Assembly (NCBI GenBank): GCA_024276075.1
Contig: JAJRXX010000056.1
Location: 1 to 40,321 of the forward strand
DNA: 40,321 bases
Direction: 5' to 3'
Source: Planctomycetota bacterium
Lineage (GTDB): Bacteria > Planctomycetota > Phycisphaerae > Phycisphaerales > Phycisphaeraceae
A program made the translations under genes and the position numbers. Positions 15,053-24,617 of this stretch are shown piece by piece (within the stretch, counting starts at the first letter, position 1; the number at the start of each line of letters is the position of its first letter). The notes beneath the pieces were generated by a model, which saw only the letters and a program-made list of their open reading frames with translations, was not told the origin of the DNA and did not search any database.

Positions 15053-18000
15053 TTAGTCCTGTTGCGGTCTGATAAGACTGGGATTGCGCTGCTGGGATTG
15101 TTCGCGCACTTGCTCCATCAGACGCTCGCTTAGGCCCGCGAGTTCCCGCTGCTGCTCTGAGAGCTCTATCAGGGTTCGGATCATGTGATCCGGTTCAGTA
15201 TCGCCAGCCTGCCCGTCGAGGTGCCGCGTGTCTTGATACACCATCTCCTGTACGCCTCGCAGGAGTTTGAGCTCCGCCAACGGCGGCATGAGCGGAGCGT
15301 CCCCGCCGCCGCTACCACCACCCCCACCGCCACCACCACGCGCGCCGGCGAATTGCTTGGACGACTGATCCTGTGCCAGCGCGTCGGCCATGCGCTTGAG
15401 CGTCGAAGCGATCATCGATTGTTGGGTGAGCACGTTTTGATCCGCTTCGACCGCACGCAACCGTGAGACAACCTTCGTCGCGGCGCGATCGATCATCTCA
15501 TGCAAATGGGAAAAGACCAGGGTCTGCTGCACACGCTCCCGCAACGCCTTTGCAGCTACCTTTAGGTCAGCTTGGCGGTGGCCCAGGCGGATCATTCTGG
15601 CACGCTGCATCCGCGTGGGCTGGTCCACGTCGGCGACGTCGGCGGTCTTGGCACGGATGTCCTGCTGCTCCTGTGCCAGACGTAAGTATTGCTTTCGCAA
15701 TTCCTGACGTTTCTTCGACGCTTCCTGGGCGTCGGCCTGTTGATGAAGTTTCTCAACCGACGCCAGTGCAAGATTCAGGTGTTCCAATGATGCGTCCTGT
15801 GCATCACGGACAGCGTGGTGTTGTGCAGCGCGCAATGCCACAACGGCTGACGACTGCGCTTCGACCGCGGCGTCAAGGTGATCGGCTGTCTGACCGGACT
15901 CGACCGCGACACGCGCGCGGTCGGCGACGACCATGGACCTGCGGCGCAAACCCGCTGCCTGCGGCTCGACCGCCACGAGATCGATCGCTTCGGCGTCGAG
16001 CAGGTCGCGCTGGGCCTGCTGCTGCTTGATGAGCTTGCGGATCGACTCGATGAGCTGGACGTACATCCGGCGGAGTATGACTTGGCGGCGCTCTTGCATC
16101 TGCACGAGCTCCTCAAGCATCTGCTCGATGACATCGAGCGCGGCCTGCTGATCGTTGCTCGCGTCGGATAGGCGGTTTTGGCTTGCCTTGTTCCCCGCCT
16201 GTTTGAGTGTCGACGCTAGCCCCTGACGCTGTGCGATCGACGCCGCTTCGGTCATCACCGCCGCGGCCGCCTGGTCGTCGGGATTCTCACCCTGCCGAGA
16301 CAACACGTCGGCTGTGCTGTGCATGCGTCTAAGCAGCGGTTCGATCTGCTTGGCCAACGCTTCCTGACGCTCGGACACGTCCTTCAATGCCTGCCTATCG
16401 ATCTTGTCGAGCTGATCGACGGACCAGCCCAGCGTACGCGGCATCAGTCGGCGGGTATCGGCTGATAGTGCTTCCTGCATGGCTTTGAGTTGTTGTAGCT
16501 GTAGCTGCACCGCCAACACGTCGCGACCCTGGTCGAGCAGCTCGATCAACTCGTCGAGGCTGGCGTCGACTTTTTCCTGGTCGGCGCGTGCCGTGGCGCG
16601 GTGCTGGGCTGTTTGTCCCGGGTCGTCCCGCACTAACTTCAGACCGCGCGTGGCGGACCGTGATACCCGCTCGCCTTGATCGAACAACACCGCAGCCCGA
16701 TCGAGCAACTGGTACATCTGGCCGGCTTCTTCGGGTGACAGACGGTTACGCGATAGTCTTTGATCGAGTTTGGCAATCTGCTGGGCCTGGGCTTTGAGGT
16801 AGTCGGTGATCTGTTCCTGTCTGGACTGAGCACGGTTTGCGGGTTCATCCAATAGGCTCCGCTGCTGGGCCCGCATCCGGATCGCTTGCTGCCTGACCCC
16901 CGCTAGCTCCGCTCGGGCCTGACCGATCAGCGTGGCGGTGTCGATGATCAGCAACCGCCGAAGCGTCGAGCGAACAGGGTCGTGGCGATCGCCGTTTAGC
17001 TCGTACACGTCTTGCGCCACGGCGCCCAGCAGCACCTGGTCACCGGTTTTAAGACCCAACGACTGGAGGTCCAGCGCCTGGCTAACCCGCAGCCTCACGC
17101 TGGGGTCGATCACCTGAGCGATTTGAGTCTGCGATGTCGCTGTGTCGCCCCCGTCGGCTCCCCCCAGCGTGACCCGCGACTCCAATACCAACGACTCGAC
17201 GCCCACGTCGTCCTGCGCGAAGGCTGCGACATCAACCACGGCTGTAGCGAGAACCGCTTCATCGGCTACGGGCTGAGTCATCGACACCGCGGGCGGGGCG
17301 TCCGATACCGCTTCGACGCGATACAGCCGTTCCGATAGGTTGCTTAGCCCATGCCGATCAGTAATGCGTACGAATGTTTGGGCGGTGTGGTCTAGCGTAA
17401 ATGATTGTTGGATGCCCATGGCCCCGGCCCCGCTACCCAAACCCTGTCCCAGCACCACCATCGCGGGTGAATATCCATTCAACCCAGGCAAGAAGCTGTC
17501 CCACCCGGCGCTAGGGGTGCGTATCGGCTTATTGAACACAACACGCAAATCGACACGCGACCCCGTCAGAGCGCTGACCACTACAACGCGGCCCTGCTGA
17601 TCGGACAGCACCGTGTTCTGAGGCTCCTTCAGACCGCGTGCATACATTGGCGGTTGAATCATGGCGGTCACCGACACCACAGCGGGTCGTGCTACGAGCT
17701 TGAGAGACTGCGGCGGTGTGGCGTCGTCCCCGGCTGTGAAATAGAACTCTACAGTTGGTAACTCGTCTGCGCTTTGTCGGCCCGACACCGCTTCGGTCAT
17801 GTCAACCAATTTTTCAAATACCCCTTGCTGCGCGGGTATCTCGCCATCGGAGGCGTCCACCCCAGACTGTACAGCTTCGGCTTGCTCGTTCATCAACAAC
17901 GAGTGCCAAGGCCCCCGAACCCCCGCTGGCTCGATCAGCCGATATGTCACCCACGTGCGCATGCCGGTGTAATAGCCCCGCTCGACATGTGCTTTAAACC

Positions 18001-18628
18001 GCACCGGTGTGTCCACGGGCCAGGCATGATCTTCGAGCATGTTGCGTATCTGTGTCCACCGAGGCCACTGGGTATCACCCAACGGGAACGCCCACCTCTG
18101 CGCCGCTAGACGGCTAGCATCGGGCGCCGCGAGCACCACACCCCCGAGCACCGCCAAGACGACCCCCGCCAACATCAGCCACTGCAATGTTTGCCTCGGA
18201 TCAATCAACCGCCGCAGCGATCGCCCCTCGAGCCCGTGCTGCGCCCGGTCGATGCTCTCCTGCATCAACCCCTTCATGACCGATCCGCCTTGGCTGTCGG
18301 ACCCGCTGTTGGCAAACTCGACGCCGCTGGCGAGCACACCCGATAGCTGCGGATACAGGCGCTCCGCGCGTAGTGCCAGCAAGCTCAACCCGGGACGAAA
18401 TCGCGCTGCTGCATACACACGGGCCATCAACCACGCCAGCGACAAGATCAATACAAATAGGTCGATCCCCAAGCGCAGCCAACCGGGTAGCCGCAGCGCC
18501 CAGTCGAGCACCGCGCACACCAGCGCGACGCTGATCAATACGCTCGCCCACCGCGCCGACGACTGAGTCAGGAGCATCGCTCTGGCTATCCGCCTAACGT
18601 GTTCGAGTTGTTTCGTCGCGTCACGCAT
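15053..18628 (-). CDS. Large coiled-coil membrane protein (DUF4175-like)
   Basis: A 1191-residue protein. Two adjacent membrane helices (about 26-70) and a third (about 150-170) lie near the N-terminus, the layout of DUF4175-type proteins of MoxR clusters. A beta-rich region of Ig-like character follows (VSVTAMIQPPMYARGLKEPQ, VDVAAFAQDDVGVESLVLES). From about residue 570 to the end it is almost all helix, very rich in Gln, Ala, Arg and Leu, with predicted coiled coils, interrupted by a poly-Gly stretch and ending near LMEQVREQSQQRNP. It sits between the second VWA gene (48 bases) and the Gln/Ser-rich gene. It should span the inner membrane with a long periplasmic rod. The architecture is seen directly; function and partners are inference. 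Confidence 0.75.
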   Translation of the reverse strand: MRDATKQLEHVRRIARAMLLTQSSARWASVLISVALVCAVLDWALRLPGWLRLGIDLFVLILSLAWLMARVYAAARFRPGLSLLALRAERLYPQLSGVLASGVEFANSGSDSQGGSVMKGLMQESIDRAQHGLEGRSLRRLIDPRQTLQWLMLAGVVLAVLGGVVLAAPDASRLAAQRWAFPLGDTQWPRWTQIRNMLEDHAWPVDTPVRFKAHVERGYYTGMRTWVTYRLIEPAGVRGPWHSLLMNEQAEAVQSGVDASDGEIPAQQGVFEKLVDMTEAVSGRQSADELPTVEFYFTAGDDATPPQSLKLVARPAVVSVTAMIQPPMYARGLKEPQNTVLSDQQGRVVVVSALTGSRVDLRVVFNKPIRTPSAGWDSFLPGLNGYSPAMVVLGQGLGSGAGAMGIQQSFTLDHTAQTFVRITDRHGLSNLSERLYRVEAVSDAPPAVSMTQPVADEAVLATAVVDVAAFAQDDVGVESLVLESRVTLGGADGGDTATSQTQIAQVIDPSVRLRVSQALDLQSLGLKTGDQVLLGAVAQDVYELNGDRHDPVRSTLRRLLIIDTATLIGQARAELAGVRQQAIRMRAQQRSLLDEPANRAQSRQEQITDYLKAQAQQIAKLDQRLSRNRLSPEEAGQMYQLLDRAAVLFDQGERVSRSATRGLKLVRDDPGQTAQHRATARADQEKVDASLDELIELLDQGRDVLAVQLQLQQLKAMQEALSADTRRLMPRTLGWSVDQLDKIDRQALKDVSERQEALAKQIEPLLRRMHSTADVLSRQGENPDDQAAAAVMTEAASIAQRQGLASTLKQAGNKASQNRLSDASNDQQAALDVIEQMLEELVQMQERRQVILRRMYVQLIESIRKLIKQQQAQRDLLDAEAIDLVAVEPQAAGLRRRSMVVADRARVAVESGQTADHLDAAVEAQSSAVVALRAAQHHAVRDAQDASLEHLNLALASVEKLHQQADAQEASKKRQELRKQYLRLAQEQQDIRAKTADVADVDQPTRMQRARMIRLGHRQADLKVAAKALRERVQQTLVFSHLHEMIDRAATKVVSRLRAVEADQNVLTQQSMIASTLKRMADALAQDQSSKQFAGARGGGGGGGGSGGGDAPLMPPLAELKLLRGVQEMVYQDTRHLDGQAGDTEPDHMIRTLIELSEQQRELAGLSERLMEQVREQSQQRNPSLIRPQQD

Positions 18629-18676
18629 GCATCGTGCTCAATTCAATGGTCGCCCGTCACGACAATACCAACTGCG

Positions 18677-21142
18677 TCACGCCAGCCGGATCATCTTTCT
18701 GCCTACCCACTCAACGGTTAACAGCAGCATCACCGCGATCAGTGCCAGGAGCGAGTCCCATAGTGATTCATGTACGTCGTTCGGTGTGCGTCTGGCGCGG
18801 TTGGGGATTAGCCGTACAAGGTCCTGCATCCGATCCAGTGGGACTAACTGACCGCCCGTTTGTTGTGCCAGCGCACCGAGCCGAGCGTGGTCGGGCATCG
18901 GGTGGCGTAGCTCATCATCAGGGTATATCACCTCGATCGGCACGGTGTTATCAAGGTCCGACAAGACCGGCTCAACGACGCGCAACGCCAGTCGCCCCCC
19001 TGACGTCGGACGCCAAATCGCGCGGTACACACTCTGGCTACCGTCCCGACCCGATTCATCGATCCCCGCGCTCTCATCGGCTACGGGCAGCAATTCGATC
19101 TGCTCGACCACCCGCCCGGCACGATCGGTGCTCGCTGGTTCTTGCCCCGGCGCGGTCACCGATACCACCACGCGGGGCAGGTCACGCTCGAGCAGCGCAG
19201 CATCTTCCAACTGTAACTCGACCACCACCGCTTGGTTCAGCTCGACGCGTGGGTGTGAGATTCTTAGTTGAGCGCGTCCGGTTTCTTTTCGGATGCTCTG
19301 GCGACCGAGCATCCGGATCAGTTGCAACCAGAACCGTTGGAAATACAGATCACCCCGCCCGTAGCGCCACCGCCAGGTATCGTCGGTCGCCACATACAAG
19401 ACCTGTCCCGCACCGTACCGCAGGCGCAGCACCAGCGGCACAGTCGAGCCTTGATTAGCCAGCGATGCTGTCATGAGTACGTCTGCCGACGGCTTTAGCA
19501 CACCCACCGCCTGCGCCCACGTCAGACCCGGCAGTTTTTTAGGCCAATGGCTGTTGATCGAATCCGAAAACTCGTCCGGACCGACGGCACCCTCTTCGTC
19601 GAGTATGAACAGGCTCAGCGCCCGTGCCAACTCCGTGGGTTTCGCTGCCATCGGTCCACGCGACCACTCAATCGGCTCGACCATCCCGGGCTGCTTCATG
19701 GGCAACAGCTCGGCGAGCTGAGTCGTCTCGTAACTGTAGGGTGTGTGGTAACCCCCGCCGATCCATAGCAGACCCGCGCCGCCTGATGCCACACGGTCGC
19801 GCAGCATAGCGCGTTGCTGGAGGCTCAGGTAATCGGAAGGCACGTCGCCGAGAATCACCACGTCGAACATCCGCCACTCCCCGCTATCACGCGGCAACCG
19901 CCCGATCGGCAGGTCGCCCTCCTGGACAAACGCCTGATCCGAGCTGATCAGCAGCACGCTGCTCTCGATGCTCTTTTCACGCGCAAGCACACCCTGGAGG
20001 TAACGGTACTCCCAACGCGGGTACCCCTCGACGTAGAGCACACGGATGGGGCGATCGATTAACTCGACGCGTACGTGGCGTTCGTTGTTCTCACTGATTA
20101 ATTCGCGGTGCTTGGTCCGCGGTGTTTGTGTCGTGGTAGTGGTCGCGTGTCCCGGGGGGTCGTAAGTCAGCTCGACGCGCCACGCCGCCGGCCCGGCCAC
20201 GCCTGATTGACCCGCCAAACGTATCGGCTCAGCTAGCCCTTGATCGCCCGCGGTTGCCTCGTCGAGGGTCTGGCCCGTCTGCGCGTCCACCAGACGCACC
20301 CGCACCGCGTGTGGATCGACGTCGGCGTCGACGGGGTAACGATCCACCCAAACGGTGACGGGGACCCTGTCGTTAACAAATGCACGGTCGGGCGCATCGA
20401 CCCTCGACAGGCTCAGGTCCACCGCGTCCAACGACCCGCCCAAGGGCACAGGGAAAACGCTTACCCCCTGTTGCTTGAGGCGGCGCACCAGGTCCGCGCC
20501 CGTGTTTTGGTGGCTGCGCCCATCAGTAAACAGCACGATCCCGCTGACCGGTCTGCCCGCTGCACGCACCAGCGATTGTTCGATCGCTGCGCGCAACGCT
20601 GTCGAACGGCCCGCAGGAGCACCTGTACCCCGACCATCGCCACTATCGTCGTATGGCGGATCGATCGGGTAGACCAATTCATCAAATCCAAACCACTTTA
20701 GCTGGTGATCGCGTCCGATCTTATCGGGTTCAAACCACTGGGCTTGCTCTTTGATCGCGGTGAGCAGAGCCCTGTCTCGGCTAACGGGGTCTTGGGTATC
20801 ATTGCTGTCTAACAACGCGTCTTCGATTGTCATCGACGCGCTGCGGTCGACGAGCATCAGCAACCAATCTTGTTCGACCTCTTCCCGGTTGAGCACGAGT
20901 ATCGGTCCCGCGAGAATCATCGCCACCGCCACGAGCAATACCGATCGGATCACCGTTAATATCACCCGCCCCAGTCCCGGGCCGTGCAGGCGGTTGTAAC
21001 TCCAACCCGCCATCCCCGCAGCCGCCAAGACGATCAGCGCCCACGCCCACGCGGGCAGTGGATAGCGCCAGTCGAGTCGGGTATCCACCTGGGACCAACT
21101 CAGATGATCCAAACCCAGTAAACGATCGATCAACCAAGACAC
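18677..21142 (-). CDS. VWA-domain membrane protein with class I glutamine-amidotransferase-like domain
   Basis: An 821-residue protein starting at GTG with GAGGGG about nine bases upstream. Two membrane helices (about 31-49 and 60-84) precede a von Willebrand A domain whose metal site is DRSAS (Asp99, Ser101, Ser103). A later segment, IRVLYVEGYPRWEYRYLQ, with FDVVILGDVP and GGAGLLWIGGGYHTPYS, is the GATase1-like fold found in large BatA-related proteins; the catalytic Cys is not evident. One helix at the very C-terminus (LLALIAVMLLLTVEWVGRKM) re-enters the membrane. It lies 53 bases after the BatA-type gene. VWA proteins beside MoxR ATPases are substrates or adaptors of the ATPase in envelope assembly; that is family knowledge, and the exact role here is unknown. 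Confidence 0.82.
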   Translation of the reverse strand: MSWLIDRLLGLDHLSWSQVDTRLDWRYPLPAWAWALIVLAAAGMAGWSYNRLHGPGLGRVILTVIRSVLLVAVAMILAGPILVLNREEVEQDWLLMLVDRSASMTIEDALLDSNDTQDPVSRDRALLTAIKEQAQWFEPDKIGRDHQLKWFGFDELVYPIDPPYDDSGDGRGTGAPAGRSTALRAAIEQSLVRAAGRPVSGIVLFTDGRSHQNTGADLVRRLKQQGVSVFPVPLGGSLDAVDLSLSRVDAPDRAFVNDRVPVTVWVDRYPVDADVDPHAVRVRLVDAQTGQTLDEATAGDQGLAEPIRLAGQSGVAGPAAWRVELTYDPPGHATTTTTQTPRTKHRELISENNERHVRVELIDRPIRVLYVEGYPRWEYRYLQGVLAREKSIESSVLLISSDQAFVQEGDLPIGRLPRDSGEWRMFDVVILGDVPSDYLSLQQRAMLRDRVASGGAGLLWIGGGYHTPYSYETTQLAELLPMKQPGMVEPIEWSRGPMAAKPTELARALSLFILDEEGAVGPDEFSDSINSHWPKKLPGLTWAQAVGVLKPSADVLMTASLANQGSTVPLVLRLRYGAGQVLYVATDDTWRWRYGRGDLYFQRFWLQLIRMLGRQSIRKETGRAQLRISHPRVELNQAVVVELQLEDAALLERDLPRVVVSVTAPGQEPASTDRAGRVVEQIELLPVADESAGIDESGRDGSQSVYRAIWRPTSGGRLALRVVEPVLSDLDNTVPIEVIYPDDELRHPMPDHARLGALAQQTGGQLVPLDRMQDLVRLIPNRARRTPNDVHESLWDSLLALIAVMLLLTVEWVGRKMIRLA

Positions 21143-21195
21143 GGGCTTTGCCCCTCAAAATTGGTACACAAATCTCATCAATGACCACACCCGCG

Positions 21196-23547
21196 TTAGT
21201 CGGTCCGTTTGAGCGTGTCACGTGCCAATACCGACCACAGCCTCCCGCTCCAACCTTGGCCCGGAACCGTCGCATGACTAAACCAACGCGCCAAGCACAT
21301 CTCCGCGATCACCAAACCGAGCGCGATCCATAACAACGGCCACGCCATAGCCGCCGTCACCACTTGCTTCGCTAATACCCGGGTCGGGTCCGTCCAATCC
21401 AACCATTGCCATTGTCCCAGGGTATCGAGCCACTGCACAAGGCGCTGTGGATCAACCGATCGCGTGTCGCCGCCATGTGGGTCTGGATTTACCACCAGCG
21501 CCTGCCCGACCGACGCGGGCCACGCACGGTACACACCCGGCTGGTCCACCGCGGTCACCGCCTCGACGCCACGATCGGTGCGCCTCAATCGCAGGCGGTT
21601 TTCTTCCACACCCCCCGCACTACTACTGACCAACTGCTCCGCATCGGCCCATCGATCACCCAGCACCAGTGCATCACCGCTGGTCCAGGATCGATCACTA
21701 GCTGCTCCGGGGTCTCCCAGCACGCCCCGGATCGCTTCGTGCAGCAGTGGGACAAACAACGGCTTGGTGGGCAGGTTCGTCCACGCCGAGTCGATCGCTG
21801 TCGTCAGCAATAGCACGGAGCCTTCCCCAAGGCTTTGAACGGCAAGCAACGGGTCACCATCGGCTGTCTTGAGCCAGACCGACTCTTCAGCCACACCGGC
21901 TAGCTCCAGGTACCGGCTCACTCGCACGGGTTGTAACAGCACTTGCCAATCAGCGGCGATCAGCGCCAGCGGCTCGGGGACCCGCGTGTCCGTCGCAAGC
22001 ATCCTGACCGTCTGGTCACCCTGGCCGACCCGGACCGGCTCGATGCCCAACTGCCAATCAATACCCAACCCCTCTCGCAGGCCCGCGCCCCACACCGCCG
22101 GCCCATCGCCAGCGGGAGCGATCAACCACACCAACCCCCCACCCCGCGCTAGACGACCCAGAGAACCCCAGCCGTCAGCCGTCAGCAGGTCGGGCCGAAC
22201 GACGAACACACAGTCAAGCTCATCCAATGACTGATCGTTTAACGACTGGGCGTCGACGGTGCTCAGTTCGATGACCTCACCGCCACTATTGGCGTCAGAC
22301 GTATAAGCGCTGGGCGCCAGTGCAATGCGTAGCCAATCCCCCGGCGCGAACACGTTTGACCCTGCTGCGAAGCCAGCGTGTTGCCCGATTTCGCTGTCGA
22401 CGATCCCCACGCGCACACGTGTGCGCAGCTCGACCACGCTCCATCGCTCGTCGTCAGCAGCCAACCCGCCTCGATATACCGTCGCGTCGTCTTGCTCGAC
22501 GACGCGTGCCCTGATCGCAACGAGCCCGCCCTGTGTAGACGCAGTGTCTGACGTGCGTGCTAGCGGTACAGACACTTGCACCACCGCCTCGCTATGTCCC
22601 GCCGACCAGCGATGGTCGCGCGTGACTTCGGCTATCGGCTGCGATGTGCGGTCGCCGAAGACGGTCAGTTGCACCCGGCTGGTCATTCGCGACCCGTCAT
22701 TAACAAACCGTCTCAAATGCACGCGCACCGGCACGGTGGGTATCTGGCCCGGCGCGACAGGCAGTACCACCCGACGCTGAGGGGTCAGTGCGGACACCTG
22801 GACATTGACGATCTGAGGCATCGGCCTAACGACTAGCAACTCCGCACGCTTGGCAAGTTCCGCCACACCAGGGGGCACAACACGATCGACCGGCAAGGCG
22901 TCGTTGGCGAAGTCGCTGATCACGACCACCACGACATGCTCCGGACTGCGATCACGACGCTTCAACTCCGCGTTGACCAACTCAAGGGTGCCCACCAGAT
23001 CACTTCGGCTGTGGCGCGGCTGAATCGACTCAATCAACCGGCGCACCGCGTTGCGGTCAAAACGATCGAGGTTACGCACAGCTTCACCCGGGCGACCGGC
23101 GCGCCAAACCCCTACACGATCAGACGGTGTCAGGTCGTCCACGATCGACATCGCCAAGCCTCGCAGCTTTTCAAACCGCCCACGACCCGTTTCATCGATC
23201 GCCTGTGTGCTTAGCGAATCGTCGATCACCAGACACACCAATCGCCCCGGTACCGCGCCCAATCCGCCGCTGGCGCAGCCGCTTAGTAATGGACCGCTCA
23301 ACGCCAATCCCAAGACCATCGGTATCAGGCACCGCACCGCAAGCAGCAGCATCTGCTCAAGCCTGAGCCGCTGACGATGTCGCCGCTGTGCCTCGATCAG
23401 GAAGCGCATCGCGGCCCAGACCATGGGCCTGCGGTGTAACTTGGTCATAAGGTGTATCGCCACAGGGATCACGACCGCCGCCAACCCCGCCAGCGCCATT
23501 GCTGGGTATCCCAGCGTCCATGCCTGCGCCACCACGCGGATCACCAT
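21196..23547 (-). CDS. BatA N-terminal/VWA domain membrane protein
   Basis: A 783-residue protein. The BatA-type N-terminus has a helix (about 13-34), the linker LHRRPMVWAAMRFLIEAQRRHRQRLR and a second helix (about 65-88). A VWA domain follows with a metal site in LVIDDSLST (Asp109, Ser111, Ser113) and VVVVISDFAND later. The rest is beta-rich and includes a GATase-like stretch (LDCVFVVRPDLLTADGWGSLGRLARGGGLVWLIAPAG). A C-terminal helix (MAWPLLWIALGLVIAEMCLA) ends the protein. Its ATG overlaps the stop of the DUF58 gene by one base (TAATG) and GGGAG stands ahead, so the two are translationally coupled. In Bacteroides, BatA-E were linked to oxygen tolerance. Here it probably forms a membrane complex with the neighbouring VWA protein and MoxR, by inference. 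Confidence 0.85.
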   Translation of the reverse strand: MVIRVVAQAWTLGYPAMALAGLAAVVIPVAIHLMTKLHRRPMVWAAMRFLIEAQRRHRQRLRLEQMLLLAVRCLIPMVLGLALSGPLLSGCASGGLGAVPGRLVCLVIDDSLSTQAIDETGRGRFEKLRGLAMSIVDDLTPSDRVGVWRAGRPGEAVRNLDRFDRNAVRRLIESIQPRHSRSDLVGTLELVNAELKRRDRSPEHVVVVVISDFANDALPVDRVVPPGVAELAKRAELLVVRPMPQIVNVQVSALTPQRRVVLPVAPGQIPTVPVRVHLRRFVNDGSRMTSRVQLTVFGDRTSQPIAEVTRDHRWSAGHSEAVVQVSVPLARTSDTASTQGGLVAIRARVVEQDDATVYRGGLAADDERWSVVELRTRVRVGIVDSEIGQHAGFAAGSNVFAPGDWLRIALAPSAYTSDANSGGEVIELSTVDAQSLNDQSLDELDCVFVVRPDLLTADGWGSLGRLARGGGLVWLIAPAGDGPAVWGAGLREGLGIDWQLGIEPVRVGQGDQTVRMLATDTRVPEPLALIAADWQVLLQPVRVSRYLELAGVAEESVWLKTADGDPLLAVQSLGEGSVLLLTTAIDSAWTNLPTKPLFVPLLHEAIRGVLGDPGAASDRSWTSGDALVLGDRWADAEQLVSSSAGGVEENRLRLRRTDRGVEAVTAVDQPGVYRAWPASVGQALVVNPDPHGGDTRSVDPQRLVQWLDTLGQWQWLDWTDPTRVLAKQVVTAAMAWPLLWIALGLVIAEMCLARWFSHATVPGQGWSGRLWSVLARDTLKRTD

Positions 23548-24494
23548 TATCTACTTCTCCCTTTCTGTACCGCCGCCGCCCGCCACGCCAAAAACCTGCC
23601 CAACGGCGCGCCCAATGACTTGGATGTGTCCAGCAGCGTGTAGTCGAAACGAAACTGCCTGGTAATGCGCTCGACTTCCTCGAGGTGCTCTTGGAGCGCT
23701 CGCATGTATCCCTCCCGAAGCGCCGACGGGTCGAGACCCATTTCCCCCTCGCCCTCAAGACCTAAAAACCGGCTCGGCGCGCGAAACGGGAATGTCAGCT
23801 CAGCGGGGTCCAGCGTCTGCATGACCATGACGTCATGACGGCTAAACTGAGCGCGTGCCAAACCTCTCTGCAACGCGGCTGGATCGTCAATCAGGTCACT
23901 GACCAACGCGATGACGCTGCGCTGCCTGAGCTTTGCGAGGACATGCTCGAACACACGGTCCAGCGGCGTGCCACGGCCTTTTGACGGGTCGGTATCCTTG
24001 ACCGTCGGGAGGTTTGTCGACCGGGACGACAGTGCTTCGATGATCGCGCGCCAATGCCCGTGCGCATTGGACGTGCGCGTGGTCGCCTCGACCGTATCGT
24101 TGAATATCACCAAGCCCACGCGGTCTTGCTGACGCAACGCCAGGTGTGCCAATGCGCCGGCAACGGTAGCGGCCAGGTCATACTTGCGCCACGGGCCGGA
24201 CGTGTACGCCATCGACCCCGACGCGTCGACCAGGATCACCAGGTCAAGGTTCGTCTCCTGCTGATACTGCTTGAGATAGAGTTTGTCGGCGCGGCCGAAC
24301 ACCTTCCAGTCCAGGTAACGCAAATCGTCACCGGGGACGTACTGGCGGTGCTGGGCGAACTCGATGCTAAATCCCTGATGCGGTGAGCGGTGCATGCCCA
24401 CCATGAGGCCCTCGACGACCATTCTTGCCCGCAGTTCGAGCGAATCGACCGCCGACAGCGTCGCTGGATCGAGATACTCTGTTGCCGTTTTCAT
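23547..24494 (-). CDS. DUF58 domain protein
   Basis: A 315-residue soluble protein. It carries the DUF58 core SPHQGFSIEFAQHRQYVPGD, continuing DLRYLDWKVFGRADKLYLKQY (about 37-77), followed by a VWA-like half with metal site DASGSM (Asp90, Ser92, Ser94) and VIALVSDLIDDP. DUF58 proteins are the usual partner encoded after MoxR ATPases and are thought to link the ATPase to metal-binding VWA clients. No membrane helix is present, so it should be cytoplasmic and act at the membrane through its partners. It lies 123 bases after moxR and overlaps the BatA-type gene by one base. All core residues are present and the length is normal. The biochemical activity is unknown for the family. Confidence 0.9.
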   Translation of the reverse strand: MKTATEYLDPATLSAVDSLELRARMVVEGLMVGMHRSPHQGFSIEFAQHRQYVPGDDLRYLDWKVFGRADKLYLKQYQQETNLDLVILVDASGSMAYTSGPWRKYDLAATVAGALAHLALRQQDRVGLVIFNDTVEATTRTSNAHGHWRAIIEALSSRSTNLPTVKDTDPSKGRGTPLDRVFEHVLAKLRQRSVIALVSDLIDDPAALQRGLARAQFSRHDVMVMQTLDPAELTFPFRAPSRFLGLEGEGEMGLDPSALREGYMRALQEHLEEVERITRQFRFDYTLLDTSKSLGAPLGRFLAWRAAAVQKGRSR

Positions 24495-24617
24495 AGCTGC
24501 TCTCGCCGGTGCTGACCGACCTTACAGAGACGGTGAAGACTCAGCGGGCAGGCTGTGCTGTACAGCCCGCTCAAAACGATTACGGACACCGCGTAACGCT
24601 CATCACAAACGCCCGTA

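Noticed and set aside
15290-15350. Short tandem CCACCACCC-type repeat, considered as a CRISPR or microsatellite regulatory repeat
   Set aside because: It is the coding sequence of the poly-Gly stretch in the 1191-residue protein, in frame and without spacers. No CRISPR array exists in the window.
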